Assembly (NCBI GenBank): GCA_900470195.1
Contig: UEIJ01000023.1
Location: forward strand, 124,001-188,000
DNA from: Hyphomicrobiales bacterium
GTDB lineage: Bacteria > Pseudomonadota > Alphaproteobacteria > Rhizobiales > Rhizobiaceae
Reading direction: 5' to 3'
DNA: 64,000 nt
Below the pieces are notes generated by a model. The model searched no databases and was not told the origin of the DNA. It saw nothing but the letters and a program-made list of their open reading frames with translations. Each line of letters opens with the position of its first letter. The stretch's first letter is position 1. Made by a program: the position numbers and the translations under genes. Of the stretch, positions 1 to 8,377 are shown piece after piece.

Positions 1-642
1 TGGGCCAAGGAAAATCCGAAACAGTTCGGCTACAACGGGATAAAGGGCGGCGCGTCAGGCGTAAGCTTCGTCATGGGCTGGATTTATGCTTATGGCGGCG
101 ATGCAGACAAGCTTATGAAGGGTCCATTTGAAGAGGGCGAAGCAAAGAACTGGGACAAGGCGTTTGCCTCGCTCAAGGATTTTACAAAGAACGCCACCCT
201 GACACCGGGCAACGCAGGTACGCTCGACATGCTGAGCCGCGGCGAAATCGCGATGGGACCGGTCTGGGTAGACATGTTCTATTCGTGGAAGGCAAATGGA
301 CAGCTGCCCCCGGAAATGAAACTTGTCCTTCCTGCACCCGGCATGCCCGGACAGCCGATGCACTATGTGATCCCGGAAAAGAGTGCGCACAAGGAACTGG
401 CCGAAAAGTTTGTTGCGTTGGCGACAAGCCCGAAGGTGCAGGCCGAAGGCATCGTCAAGCGCTTCAACTGGTATCCGGGCATCGACGCCGATCATGTCAA
501 GGCAGAGCTGGACGGCGATACCTGGAACAAGCTCTTCACCGATATTTCGCCAGACGACCTTGCGAAATTTGGAAAGCCTTTCCCGATCGCGCCCTATAAC
601 ACTGCGATTCTGGAAGCGTATGAACGTCAGGTAGGCAACTAA
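1..642 (+). CDS. ABC transporter substrate-binding protein, family 1 (5' end cut by window)
   Basis: Periplasmic binding protein of an ABC importer; only the C-terminal 213 residues are present, because the frame is open to base 1. The fragment has the look of the ThiB/PotD/iron-type family 1 fold, with the hinge-region pattern GEIAMGPVWVDMFYSW and a C-terminal helical lobe. It is followed after 76 bp, across a hairpin, by two permease genes of the same importer. The ATPase gene is not in the window and probably lies upstream. The substrate cannot be read from the sequence. The nearby 2H phosphodiesterase (3430-3948) hints at a phosphorylated or phosphodiester compound, but that is inference. 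Confidence 0.8.
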   Translation, partial: WAKENPKQFGYNGIKGGASGVSFVMGWIYAYGGDADKLMKGPFEEGEAKNWDKAFASLKDFTKNATLTPGNAGTLDMLSRGEIAMGPVWVDMFYSWKANGQLPPEMKLVLPAPGMPGQPMHYVIPEKSAHKELAEKFVALATSPKVQAEGIVKRFNWYPGIDADHVKAELDGDTWNKLFTDISPDDLAKFGKPFPIAPYNTAILEAYERQVGN

Positions 643-658
643 GCCCTTCACTTCGATT

Positions 659-693
659 GGAGTGCTCGGCTGAGGTTTCAGTCTGAGCGCTCC
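659..693 (+). other. Intercistronic stem-loop between binding-protein and permease genes
   Basis: Outer arms GGAGTGCTC (659-667) and GAGCGCTCC (685-693) pair over 9 bp with one G-U. An inner CTGA/TCAG stem (670-673/678-681) closes a GGTT loop. There is no U-tract, so it is more likely an mRNA-stabilising or attenuating hairpin than a full terminator. Four other importers in the window have a hairpin in the same place. Confidence 0.6.
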
Positions 694-718
694 TACGCTC
701 ACTTTCATGAGGTTTCGA

Positions 719-1543
719 ATGCCGCATCGACTGACGGGTATTCTTCTTGTCGCGCCCGCGCTGGCGATCGTACTATTGCTGTTCATCGTGCCGCTTTTCG
801 GCGCGATTACCGGCGCTTTCCATGTTTCCGGTGAATGGGGGACCGGCAATTTCGCCAAAGCATTCGAACTTTATTCAAGCGACATCATCTTCACTTTTGT
901 CATCGTCACACTGTCTTCGCTGCTGATTGCGTTGTTCTCTATTGCTATCGGTGGCTATCTGACACTCGGCTCCAACCCGCGGGCAGTTACCGTTCTGCGC
1001 TGGCTCTATCGCTGGCCGCTTTTCATCCCCTTCATCGTCGTTGGCCAGATACTCCGCACCTTTCTTGCCAAGAACGGCTTGATGAACAGCCTGCTCATCG
1101 AAACCGGAGCCATTACACCGCTACAGGCAATGAGCTTCCTGGACTGGCGCGGTATCGTCATCGCCTTCGTCTGGAAACAGACACCATTCGTCACACTGCT
1201 GCTGGCGGGCGCCATGGCATCCATTGATCGCAGCACAACCGAATCCGCTCGCAATCTTGGTGCCGGACGGTTGCGTATTCTCATCGAGATCGTGCTTCCT
1301 CAAGTCCGCCAGACATTGCTCGTTGGATTGATACTGAGCTTTGTCACCATGATGTCCGTTTTGTCCGTGCCGTTGATGATCAATGCGCAATCACCGACGA
1401 TGATCACGGCGAACATGGCATTCCGCATCAACGCCTACGGAGACTACGGTGTCGCAAACGCATTGGGTACGATTTCACTGCTCATGACCAGCCTCGTCGC
1501 CTGGGTTTACCTCCGCCAGACCATGAAGGAGCACGCTGAATGA
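719..1543 (+). CDS. ABC transporter permease (first subunit)
   Basis: Inner-membrane permease of the importer whose binding protein ends at 642. The protein has about 274 residues with several long hydrophobic segments and the cytoplasmic EAA-type loop ESARNLGAGRLRILIEIVLP that docks the ATPase. I start at ATG 719 rather than the in-frame ATG 707, because GAGG at 709-712 sits 6 nt before 719 and would overlap a start at 707. It overlaps the next gene by ATGA, indicating translational coupling. The family is clear; the substrate is not. Confidence 0.85.
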   Translation: MPHRLTGILLVAPALAIVLLLFIVPLFGAITGAFHVSGEWGTGNFAKAFELYSSDIIFTFVIVTLSSLLIALFSIAIGGYLTLGSNPRAVTVLRWLYRWPLFIPFIVVGQILRTFLAKNGLMNSLLIETGAITPLQAMSFLDWRGIVIAFVWKQTPFVTLLLAGAMASIDRSTTESARNLGAGRLRILIEIVLPQVRQTLLVGLILSFVTMMSVLSVPLMINAQSPTMITANMAFRINAYGDYGVANALGTISLLMTSLVAWVYLRQTMKEHAE

Positions 1544-2352
1544 GCAATCTCTTCGACTGGCGCTGGATACCGCGCGGCATATTGCTTGGCCTGCTGGCAT
1601 TCGCGATCTTCGGACCGCTCGCCAATCTGCTCCTTTGGGCTGTTGCTGAGCGTTGGTATTTCCCGCATACACTGCCGCTTCAATATGGATTTTCATTCTG
1701 GACGAATGTGTTTTCGCCTCGCGGCAATGCGCTCTCATCGCTTGGCACAAGCGTTCTCATTGCAGCCCTGACCGTGGTCGTTTCACTCGGTCTTGCCATT
1801 CCCGCCGGTTATGCTCTCGCACGATTGAAACTGCCCTTTCGCGGGCTGATCTTGCTGACGCTTCTGATACCGCAGGCTTTTCCCAACCTGCCCGTTTACG
1901 TCAACATTGCCCAAATGTTCTACTCATTCGGCCTGAATGGTACGATTACAGGTGTCGTTCTGGTACATGTCACGCACGGTCTGGTCTACGCGGTGTGGAT
2001 CGCCACGGCGGCCTTTTCAGCAATTGATCGCGAGCTTGAAGAGGCGGCTCGTTCAATGGGCGCTTCCGCCCTCAAGACATTCTTTGACATCACCCTGCCG
2101 ATAGCCGCGCCCGGCCTCCTTGCAAGCGCGATCTTCGTCTTTCTTGAATCGCTCGACGAGTTCACCGGCACTTATTTCGTTGGCGCTCCGGATATTTCCA
2201 CCCTGCCCCTGCTGCTTTATACAGCAAGTTCCGGCGGCAATTATCAAATCGCATCGATCAGCGCATTGATATTGCTGGTGCCGTCGATTGCCTTCATGTT
2301 CGTGGTCGAGCGCTTCCTCAGGGCCGATGTCCTTTCAAAAGTAGGGCGGTGA
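1540..2352 (+). CDS. ABC transporter permease (second subunit)
   Basis: Second inner-membrane permease, 270 residues, hydrophobic throughout, with the EAA loop EEAARSMGASALKTFFDITLP in its C-terminal half. It begins inside the stop codon of the first permease (ATGA), so the two subunits are probably made in equal amounts and form a heterodimeric channel. The LacI-type regulator starts 1 bp after its stop codon, making one transcription unit likely. Confidence 0.87.
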   Translation: MSNLFDWRWIPRGILLGLLAFAIFGPLANLLLWAVAERWYFPHTLPLQYGFSFWTNVFSPRGNALSSLGTSVLIAALTVVVSLGLAIPAGYALARLKLPFRGLILLTLLIPQAFPNLPVYVNIAQMFYSFGLNGTITGVVLVHVTHGLVYAVWIATAAFSAIDRELEEAARSMGASALKTFFDITLPIAAPGLLASAIFVFLESLDEFTGTYFVGAPDISTLPLLLYTASSGGNYQIASISALILLVPSIAFMFVVERFLRADVLSKVGR

Positions 2353-2353
2353 A

Positions 2354-3433
2354 ATGCCAGATAATGATACCCAGCGAGAACAGGAAATCGCGGACAGCAT
2401 GCCGCGGTTTATCAGCGCTCACGAAGTTGCGCTTGAGGCTGGCGTATCGCGCTCAGCCGTATCGCGAACCTTTACACCAGGCGCTAGCGTCTCACCTGCA
2501 ACGCGCGAGAAAGTGCTGAAAGCTGCAGAAAAGCTGGGGTATCAGGTCAACGACCTCGCACGCGGCCTCCTCGCCAATCGCAGCCGTATCGTCGGCATGA
2601 TTGCCGCAGACCCGGATAGCCCTTTTCGTTCACGCCAGATCGCGGCACTCTCCCGTCGGCTCGCAGCCCGCGGCAGTGTTCCAGTATTGATTCCGACCGG
2701 CCAACACGGAGAGAACCTCTCTGCCGCGCATGAAACACTGCTGCGTTATCGTGCAGAAGCGACGGTGGTTCTTTCCGGCATGCCGTCTTCGTCATTTGTC
2801 GAGCTTGCCCAACGAAACGGCCAGACCCTTATTCTCGTCGGGCGAACAGAAGAGGGAGCCGACCACATTCACATCAACAATCGGCTTGCCGCCGAAACGG
2901 CTGTCGAAATCTTCGCGGCACGGGGCATGAAAAAACTAGGCCTCATAACGTCGAATGTCGGCAGCCTCAATCTGGTCGAGCGCGAGGAAGCCTTCATCGC
3001 CAAAGGCAAGAGCCACGGATTGAGCATCAGCGTACAGCGTGGCGAATTGACGGATTATGACGGAGGTTTTGGCGCGGCTTCTCTGCTTCTGGGCGAAAGA
3101 GAGCGCGTCGAAGGTATTTTCTGCGTCAACGATCTCATGGCTTTCGGCTTGATGGATTGCGCGCGCGACGTCTTCAATCTCTCCATTCCCGACGATATTT
3201 CGGTCATTGGCTTTGATAATGTTGCGGAGGCACGATGGGGCGCCTACCGGCTGACGACATTCGATCAGAATGCAGAACGGCTTTCCGCCGAAATCATCCG
3301 GTTGCTGGACGAGCGCCAGGCTGCGCCAAACGCGGCGCCTCGGACGGTTATGCTCGAATTACCGCTCATTCTGCGCAACAGCGTCAGACCACTCAAGAAC
3401 GACCGCGGCATTGGGAGGATGCCCCAGCAATGA
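2354..3433 (+). CDS. LacI-family transcriptional regulator
   Basis: A 359-residue DNA-binding regulator. An N-terminal helix-turn-helix of LacI type (HEVALEAGVSRSAVSRTF, residues about 20-40) is followed by a hinge and a periplasmic-binding-protein-like sensor domain; NDLMAFGLMDCA and the C-terminal SVIGFDNV segment are typical of the family. It lies immediately downstream of the two permeases and overlaps the next gene by ATGA, so it probably senses the imported compound or a breakdown product. Its operator is expected upstream of the window. An alternative start is the in-frame ATG 15 codons downstream. Confidence 0.9.
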   Translation: MPDNDTQREQEIADSMPRFISAHEVALEAGVSRSAVSRTFTPGASVSPATREKVLKAAEKLGYQVNDLARGLLANRSRIVGMIAADPDSPFRSRQIAALSRRLAARGSVPVLIPTGQHGENLSAAHETLLRYRAEATVVLSGMPSSSFVELAQRNGQTLILVGRTEEGADHIHINNRLAAETAVEIFAARGMKKLGLITSNVGSLNLVEREEAFIAKGKSHGLSISVQRGELTDYDGGFGAASLLLGERERVEGIFCVNDLMAFGLMDCARDVFNLSIPDDISVIGFDNVAEARWGAYRLTTFDQNAERLSAEIIRLLDERQAAPNAAPRTVMLELPLILRNSVRPLKNDRGIGRMPQQ

Positions 3434-3948
3434 CTTTCCATTCCATCTGGCTGCGTCCCGCCCTCGATGATTTCCGATTTCTTGAATCCATTGTTACTGA
3501 ACTGGCTGGCCGCTTTGCTTCACCCCTATTTGAACCGCACGCGACACTGATACCTGATATGAAGCGCTCAGCAGATGAACTGCTGCCGCTGGTGCTCAGT
3601 CTTGCGGCCGGTCGCAAACCTCTGGATGTTCGGATCGAAGACGTGACCGGAACCGAGGCTTATTTCCGCTCCTTCTATGCTGCATTGCAAAAAACGCCTG
3701 CGCTGATGGCCTTGAAACAGGACACGCTGGGCATATCCGGAGAAAAAGACATCACGACTTTCCTCCCGCATGTTTCGCTTGCCTATGGCGTCGCCGGCAA
3801 GGCTTCGCGGGAAACGGAGATGGCTCGCCTGTCAAGCTCACTCGCTGGCCGCAACCTGCGCTTTGACCGAATGGTGATCGTCAGCTCATCAAGCGAGACA
3901 CCTATCGATCAATGGATCGTCAAACACGAAATCTATCTTGCCGGATAG
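3430..3948 (+). CDS. 2H-superfamily cyclic phosphodiesterase-like protein
   Basis: A 172-residue member of the 2H phosphoesterase superfamily, closest in layout to cyclic phosphodiesterase (CPDase) proteins. Both catalytic HxT/S motifs are visible: HAT at residues 37-39 and HVS at 114-116, each preceded by a hydrophobic strand. Known members hydrolyse cyclic nucleotide or ADP-ribose 1'',2''-cyclic phosphates or related 2',3'-cyclic phosphodiesters. ATG 3430 overlaps the LacI stop (ATGA); a longer in-frame reading from 3235 would lie inside lacI and is rejected. Its place as the last gene of an importer operon suggests it acts on an imported phosphodiester, which is inference. Confidence 0.8.
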   Translation: MTFHSIWLRPALDDFRFLESIVTELAGRFASPLFEPHATLIPDMKRSADELLPLVLSLAAGRKPLDVRIEDVTGTEAYFRSFYAALQKTPALMALKQDTLGISGEKDITTFLPHVSLAYGVAGKASRETEMARLSSSLAGRNLRFDRMVIVSSSSETPIDQWIVKHEIYLAG

Positions 3949-3973
3949 AAGCCCGCCAGTTGGCGGGCTTCTA
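3946..3973. terminator. Bidirectional terminator hairpin
   Basis: Perfect inverted repeat TAGAAGCCCGCCA (3946-3958) / TGGCGGGCTTCTA (3961-3973). It includes the stop codon of the phosphodiesterase gene and is followed by an ATTTTTC stretch. It separates two convergent genes. Confidence 0.8.
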
Positions 3974-3992
3974 TCATGCATTTTTCATTGAC

Positions 3993-5030
3993 TTAAAGCG
4001 GACGTGGATACTGTCTGTACACTTTCTCAATGTCGCTGAGAACATCATCGGATAGCTTAAGCTGGTGGGCCGCAATATCGGCCTTCAACTGGTCGACGGT
4101 CGTAGCGCCAATAATGGCCGACGTCATGAATGGACGTGTCAGTGTAAAGGCGATCGCCATCTGCGCAATGTCCAGACCGTGCTTCTTTGCCACATCGATA
4201 TAGGCGCGAACGGCTGGCTCGGAGTGCACGTTGTTTCGCCAGAGGCCGCCTTCGGAAATGGCTGCGCGTGAACCGGCAGGCAGCTTCCCGCCCAGATATT
4301 TTCCGGTCAGAACACCGGCGGCCAGCGTCGAATAGGCAAGCAGTCCGACATTTTCGCAAAGCGACAACTCTGCCAGGTCGAAATCGAACTGACGCTGCAG
4401 AAGACTGTATTCATTCTGGATCGAGGCGACGCGCGGCAGGCCATGCTGTTCTGCCAGACGAAGCCACTGCATTGTTCCCCAGGCTGTCTCATTGGAAAGA
4501 CCTATGTGCCTGATCTTTCCGTCGCGAACCATATCTCCGAGTCCGAGCAGCACGTCGTGCATCTGTTCGGTTTCTGCAGCGCCGTTCGTGGTGGAAGGAT
4601 CGAAGGTCCAGCTCTGGCCAAAATGATAGTGCGCCCGCATCGGCCAATGGACCTGATAAAGGTCGATATAGTCCGTCTGAAGCCGCTTCAGGCTATCTTC
4701 AACCGCTTCCCGGACACTGTTGCGGCTTGGTCTGGCGCCATCTCGAATCCACTTCTGCCTGCCGCCGCCGGCAATCTTGCTAGCCAGAACAATCTTGTCG
4801 CGTTTTCCGGACTTCTTAAGCCAAGTTCCGATATAAGTCTCTGTCTTGCCATAGCTTTCTGGACTCATGGGAATGGCATATCCCTCAGCCGTATCAATGA
4901 AGTTGATACCGGCATCAAAAGCAATGTCTAGCTGCTCGTGAGCGTCCGACTCGGTATTTTGCACGCCCCAGGTCATGGTGCCGAGGCAAATTTCGGTGAC
5001 AGCGAGGCCGGTACGGCCCAAAGGCTTCAT
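3993..5030 (-). CDS. NADP-dependent aldo/keto reductase (Tas-like)
   Basis: Cytosolic oxidoreductase of the aldo/keto reductase superfamily, 345 residues from ATG 5030. The catalytic tetrad is visible: D46 and Y51 (FIDTAEGY), K85 (LASK) and H128 (YQVHWP), in a (beta/alpha)8 barrel. The N-terminus KPLGRTGLAVTEICLGTMTW and the PESYGKTE insert match the Tas/YajO branch. The frame extends to a TTG at 5063, but neither start has a good ribosome site and ATG 5030 aligns better with the family. Substrate unknown. It stands alone between a terminator and the DadA-like gene on the same strand. Confidence 0.85.
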   Translation of the reverse strand: MKPLGRTGLAVTEICLGTMTWGVQNTESDAHEQLDIAFDAGINFIDTAEGYAIPMSPESYGKTETYIGTWLKKSGKRDKIVLASKIAGGGRQKWIRDGARPSRNSVREAVEDSLKRLQTDYIDLYQVHWPMRAHYHFGQSWTFDPSTTNGAAETEQMHDVLLGLGDMVRDGKIRHIGLSNETAWGTMQWLRLAEQHGLPRVASIQNEYSLLQRQFDFDLAELSLCENVGLLAYSTLAAGVLTGKYLGGKLPAGSRAAISEGGLWRNNVHSEPAVRAYIDVAKKHGLDIAQMAIAFTLTRPFMTSAIIGATTVDQLKADIAAHQLKLSDDVLSDIEKVYRQYPRPL

Positions 5031-5145
5031 TTTCACTGGATTGTCCGGATCGATTGTTCGCAACTGCGCGATATGAGAGTGGAGCCAATTGATAGCCCTG
5101 CTCCACCGACACTGACAAGCCTGTCACGAAATTTTTAGATCAAAA

Positions 5146-6405
5146 CTATAGAAACCGTTCTGCTGAATAGGGTTTCGGATCGACGAACGGTTCCTCTCCG
5201 ACGAGCATTTCTGCGAGCAGCCGCCCTGTTGCAGGTCCAAGCGTAAGGCCATGATGAGCATGGCCGAAATTGAACCATAGGCCCCTATGCTTCGGCGCGG
5301 CACCGATCACCGGCCGCATGTCCGGCATGCAAGGACGCAATCCAAGCCACGGCGTCGTTTCGACGGCGTCTCCCAGCTGTGGTACCAGCCGGCGCGCAAT
5401 CTTCTCGTCTTTCCTGAGCTGAATACGATTGGCGGGCGCATCAGGTGAAGCGAACTCTATGCCTGTTGACAGCCGTACGCCTTGCACCATGGGCGCAAGG
5501 ACATAGCCCGCCTCTTCGTCAACCACAGTATGGCCGAGCCGCGAGCCATCCTTCATTGTAAAATGCAGGTGGTGGCCGCGCTTGATGCCGAGCGGAATGG
5601 GATAGCCAAATTTCCTGAAGACGAGGCCTGATTGCGGACCGAGCGTCACAACCACGTCACGCGCACGCGCAATGCCGTCTTCCGTCGTTACCTGCCAGCC
5701 GTTTTCATCCGGCGCCAAGGTTGCGGCATCGCCACGAATGAAGACACCACCGTTTCTGATAAACAAATCGGCATAGGCTTTGACCAGACCTCCCGGGTTA
5801 ACGACGGTCTTCGGATCGAGCCAGTGAATGCCGCCAGCCACATCGCCAAGCGACGCCTCGCGCTCACGCAACGCTGCTGCATCCAGAATGTCATAGGAGA
5901 GTTTGAAGCGCTGCAGATCGGGCAGACGGCGCACTGCTGCGTCAAATGCCGAAGATGACCGGAAGACTTCGATCCACCCCTGCGACCGGATCAGTTTCTC
6001 ACTGCCGGACTGGGCCACCAAGGTATCATGCTCGCGGACGCTCGCCTCAATCAAAGGAAGCATGGCGTTCGTCGCAACCTTCAGCCGCTCTGGCGACGAT
6101 TCCCGCCAATACTGAAACAGCCAGCGCGCCATCTTCGGTAAGTAAAATGGGTTGTAGCGAACGTCCGAGCGGCAGTTCATGCCATAGCGGACGAGTGTCC
6201 AGAAACCTTGCGGGAAGGAATAGGGTATGACGCTCGATCGCTCGATCAGGCCGGCATTGCCGAAACTGGTGCCATTGCCGGGTTCGCTTTTGTCGATCAG
6301 GCAAACCGAACGACCGCGCGCCTGCAGGTGCAATGCCGTGGACACACCGACAATACCCGCACCCAGAACGATGACATCTTGTTGCTGAATCGGCATTTTC
6401 GGCAT
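5146..6405 (-). CDS. FAD-dependent D-amino-acid dehydrogenase (DadA-like)
   Basis: Flavoprotein of the DAO family, about 419 residues. It has an N-terminal dinucleotide fold VIVLGAGIVGVSTALHLQARG, the FAD-contacting LIDKSEPGNGTSFGNAGLIE, and the C-terminal GHAHHGLTLGPATGRLLAEM motif. DadA-type enzymes oxidise D-amino acids to 2-oxo acids and pass electrons to the membrane quinone pool. No strong ribosome site decides between ATG 6405 and ATG 6396; a TTG at 6417 is less likely. The two amino-acid binding-protein genes lie just upstream on the same strand, but a terminator lies between, so it is probably transcribed separately. Confidence 0.82.
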   Translation of the reverse strand: MPKMPIQQQDVIVLGAGIVGVSTALHLQARGRSVCLIDKSEPGNGTSFGNAGLIERSSVIPYSFPQGFWTLVRYGMNCRSDVRYNPFYLPKMARWLFQYWRESSPERLKVATNAMLPLIEASVREHDTLVAQSGSEKLIRSQGWIEVFRSSSAFDAAVRRLPDLQRFKLSYDILDAAALREREASLGDVAGGIHWLDPKTVVNPGGLVKAYADLFIRNGGVFIRGDAATLAPDENGWQVTTEDGIARARDVVVTLGPQSGLVFRKFGYPIPLGIKRGHHLHFTMKDGSRLGHTVVDEEAGYVLAPMVQGVRLSTGIEFASPDAPANRIQLRKDEKIARRLVPQLGDAVETTPWLGLRPCMPDMRPVIGAAPKHRGLWFNFGHAHHGLTLGPATGRLLAEMLVGEEPFVDPKPYSAERFL

Positions 6406-6423
6406 CCACAAAAACAAAGAATA

Positions 6424-6448
6424 AACGCGCCGTTTCAGGCGGCGCGTT
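6424..6448 (-). terminator. Rho-independent terminator of the 6486-7247 gene
   Basis: Arms AACGCGCCG (6424-6432) and CGGCGCGTT (6440-6448), 7-nt loop. On the minus strand it is followed by a T-rich run (TTTATTCTTTGTTTTTG). It separates the binding-protein gene from the DadA-like gene. Confidence 0.8.
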
Positions 6449-6485
6449 GTTGCTTACAGCAAAGAGCTGCGTCTATTACAAGCAA

Positions 6486-7247
6486 TCAGTAGATGTCGAA
6501 GTCGAAATATTTCTTCATGATCGCGGCATAAGTCCCATCGTCGCGAATTTTCTTGATCGCCGCATTGAACTGTTCCCGCAGATCGTCATCGCCCTGACGC
6601 AGCGCAATGCCGGTATCGGTCCGCGTACCGGGAATATCGCCGATAAGCTTGCAGCAATCCGCGCCGTCGCCCTTGATCCAGTCAGTAATCGGGAATTTGT
6701 CTGAAACGACAGCATCGAGACGCCCGTTTTTCAGGTCGGCATTGGCTTCATCTGCAGTGGGGTATAGCTTAACATCAGCGCCTGCCTTGCCGTAGACGTC
6801 CTCCGCATAATTCCCCTGCGTCGTCGATCCCTGGGCGCCAACCGATTTTCCCTTGAAAGCCTCGGCATCCAGAGATGTGATCGTGCTGTCTTTCGGCACG
6901 ATGACAGAAAGCGGAGTGGAATAATACTTGTCGGTGAACGCGACTTCCTTTTTGCGCTCTTCCGTAATGCTCATCGACGAAATGACTGCGTCGAATTTGT
7001 TCGATTTGAGGCCTGGAATCATTCCGTCCCAGTCGTTAGCAACAATCGTGCACTTGGCATCCATGGCCTTGCACAGAGCATTGGCTATGTCGATATCGAG
7101 GCCCTGCAGCGAACCATCGGCGGCCACAAAATTAAAAGGCGGATACGCACCTTCGTTTGCGATGCGGATTTCCTTCCATTCCTTGGCCTGCGCTGGCAGA
7201 GCAGCGATGACAGATGCAACCCCTGCAAATAGGATGGCTTTCAGCAT
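6486..7247 (-). CDS. Amino-acid ABC transporter binding protein, lysine/arginine/ornithine type (copy A)
   Basis: Periplasmic binding protein, 253 residues. It has a signal peptide (cleavage expected after LPAQA, about residue 21) and a SBP_bac_3 domain: NEGAYPPFNF, GLDIDIANALCKAM, NDWDGMIPGL and SSMSITEERKKEVAFTDKYY are the ligand-pocket signatures of the LAO/HisJ/ArgT group. GGGAA precedes ATG 7247. It is a close paralogue of the gene directly upstream (7388-8149), with the same length and nearly the same C-terminus (AAIKKIRDDGTY...KKYFDFDIY). No permease or ATPase is adjacent, so it must share a distant transporter. Confidence 0.92.
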   Translation of the reverse strand: MLKAILFAGVASVIAALPAQAKEWKEIRIANEGAYPPFNFVAADGSLQGLDIDIANALCKAMDAKCTIVANDWDGMIPGLKSNKFDAVISSMSITEERKKEVAFTDKYYSTPLSVIVPKDSTITSLDAEAFKGKSVGAQGSTTQGNYAEDVYGKAGADVKLYPTADEANADLKNGRLDAVVSDKFPITDWIKGDGADCCKLIGDIPGTRTDTGIALRQGDDDLREQFNAAIKKIRDDGTYAAIMKKYFDFDIY

Positions 7248-7344
7248 GGTCGTTCCCTTTATTTCTTTGTTATATTTATATTATTGGAGCCTTATCAATT
7301 TGGGACAATGCTCCGCCTCTTGTGTATTTTGAGACTGAAGCACC

Positions 7345-7372
7345 GGACGCTCCTGACATCAAGAGAGCGCCC
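7345..7372 (-). other. Hairpin between the two binding-protein paralogues
   Basis: Arms GGACGCTC (7345-7352) and GAGCGCCC (7365-7372) form an 8-bp stem in the minus-strand RNA with one G-U pair. It lies just after the stop codon of the 7388-8149 gene. It has no U-tract, so it may be a weak terminator or a stabilising hairpin. Confidence 0.45.
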
Positions 7373-7387
7373 GATGAAATTTTGGCA

Positions 7388-8149
7388 TCAATAGATGTCG
7401 AAATCGAAATACTTTTTGCGGATCGTTTCGTAGGTGCCGTCGTCACGGATTTTCTTGATAGCCGCATTGAACTGCTCGCGCAGATCGTCATCCCCTTGGC
7501 GCAGGGCAACCGCGATCTTCGTTTCGGAACCCGGAATATCGCCAAGGAACTTGCAGCAGTTGGCGCCCTGCTTTTTCAGCCAGTCGGCAGCTAGGAACTT
7601 GTCTGCGGCAATGGCGTCCAGACGCCCGCTTTCAAGATCGGCATTGGCTTCATCGGCAGTCGGATAGAGCTTCACGTCCGCACCCGCCTTGCTGTAGACG
7701 TCATCGGCGTAGTTGCCCTGCGTGGTTCCAGCCTGCGCGCCAACCGTCTTCCCATCGAAAGCTGATGGATCGAGCGAGGTGATATCGGAGTCCTTCGGCA
7801 CGACAACAGCAAGCGGGGTCGTATAATAGCGTTCAGTAAAGGCAACCTGCTTTTCGCGCTCTTCGGTGATGGCCATCGAAGCAATGACTGCATCGAACTT
7901 GTTGGCCTGCAATCCGGGGATCATGCCATCCCAGTCATTGGCGACGATCGTGCATTTCGCTTCCATCGCTTCGCAAAGCGCATTCGCTATATCGAGATCG
8001 AAACCTTCAAGCTTGCCGTCTGGAGACATATAGTTGAACGGAGGATATGCGCCTTCGCTGGCGATACGGATTTCCTTCCATTCCTTCGCCTGAACGGGCA
8101 AAGCGAGAAAGACTGAGGCCAGACCGGCCAGCACAACTGATTTCAACAT
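7388..8149 (-). CDS. Amino-acid ABC transporter binding protein, lysine/arginine/ornithine type (copy B)
   Basis: Second SBP_bac_3 periplasmic binding protein, 253 residues, with signal peptide (to LPVQA) and the same pocket motifs as copy A: SEGAYPPFNY, GFDLDIANALCEAM, NDWDGMIPGL and ASMAITEEREKQVAFTERYY. Differences cluster in the second lobe (for example KFLAADWLKKQGANCCKFLGDIPG against KFPITDWIKGDGADCCKLIGDIPG), so ligand preference may have diverged. AGGAAAG lies before ATG 8149. The pair is a tandem duplication. The genes may be co-transcribed from upstream of 8149. Confidence 0.92.
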   Translation of the reverse strand: MLKSVVLAGLASVFLALPVQAKEWKEIRIASEGAYPPFNYMSPDGKLEGFDLDIANALCEAMEAKCTIVANDWDGMIPGLQANKFDAVIASMAITEEREKQVAFTERYYTTPLAVVVPKDSDITSLDPSAFDGKTVGAQAGTTQGNYADDVYSKAGADVKLYPTADEANADLESGRLDAIAADKFLAADWLKKQGANCCKFLGDIPGSETKIAVALRQGDDDLREQFNAAIKKIRDDGTYETIRKKYFDFDIY

Positions 8150-8327
8150 GACTTTCCTACTTCTTCAAAGCGCATCCCGAACGTACTCAATTCGGGCGCA
8201 CAAAGGGACACAATCACGCGGACGAACATATTCCATCCGCCAGTTTGAATCGGGCTTGCGCCTAAACGCGATCCTATTCAATTGCGACTTTGGTAGGGCA
8301 GAGACCGTCGCCACCAAAAACGCAAAC

Positions 8328-8357
8328 GGGCCTGCTGCGCACAAGCGCAACAGGCCC
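8328..8357 (-). terminator. Terminator of the saccharopine-dehydrogenase-like gene
   Basis: GGGCCTG/CAGGCCC outer stem (8328-8334/8351-8357) and TGCGC/GCGCA inner stem, with one C-A mismatch and an ACAA loop. On the minus strand it is followed by GTTTGCGTTTTTGG. The rest of the 8150-8377 gap shows no gene. Confidence 0.72.
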
Positions 8358-8377
8358 AATTCATGCGGCAGGAGCTA

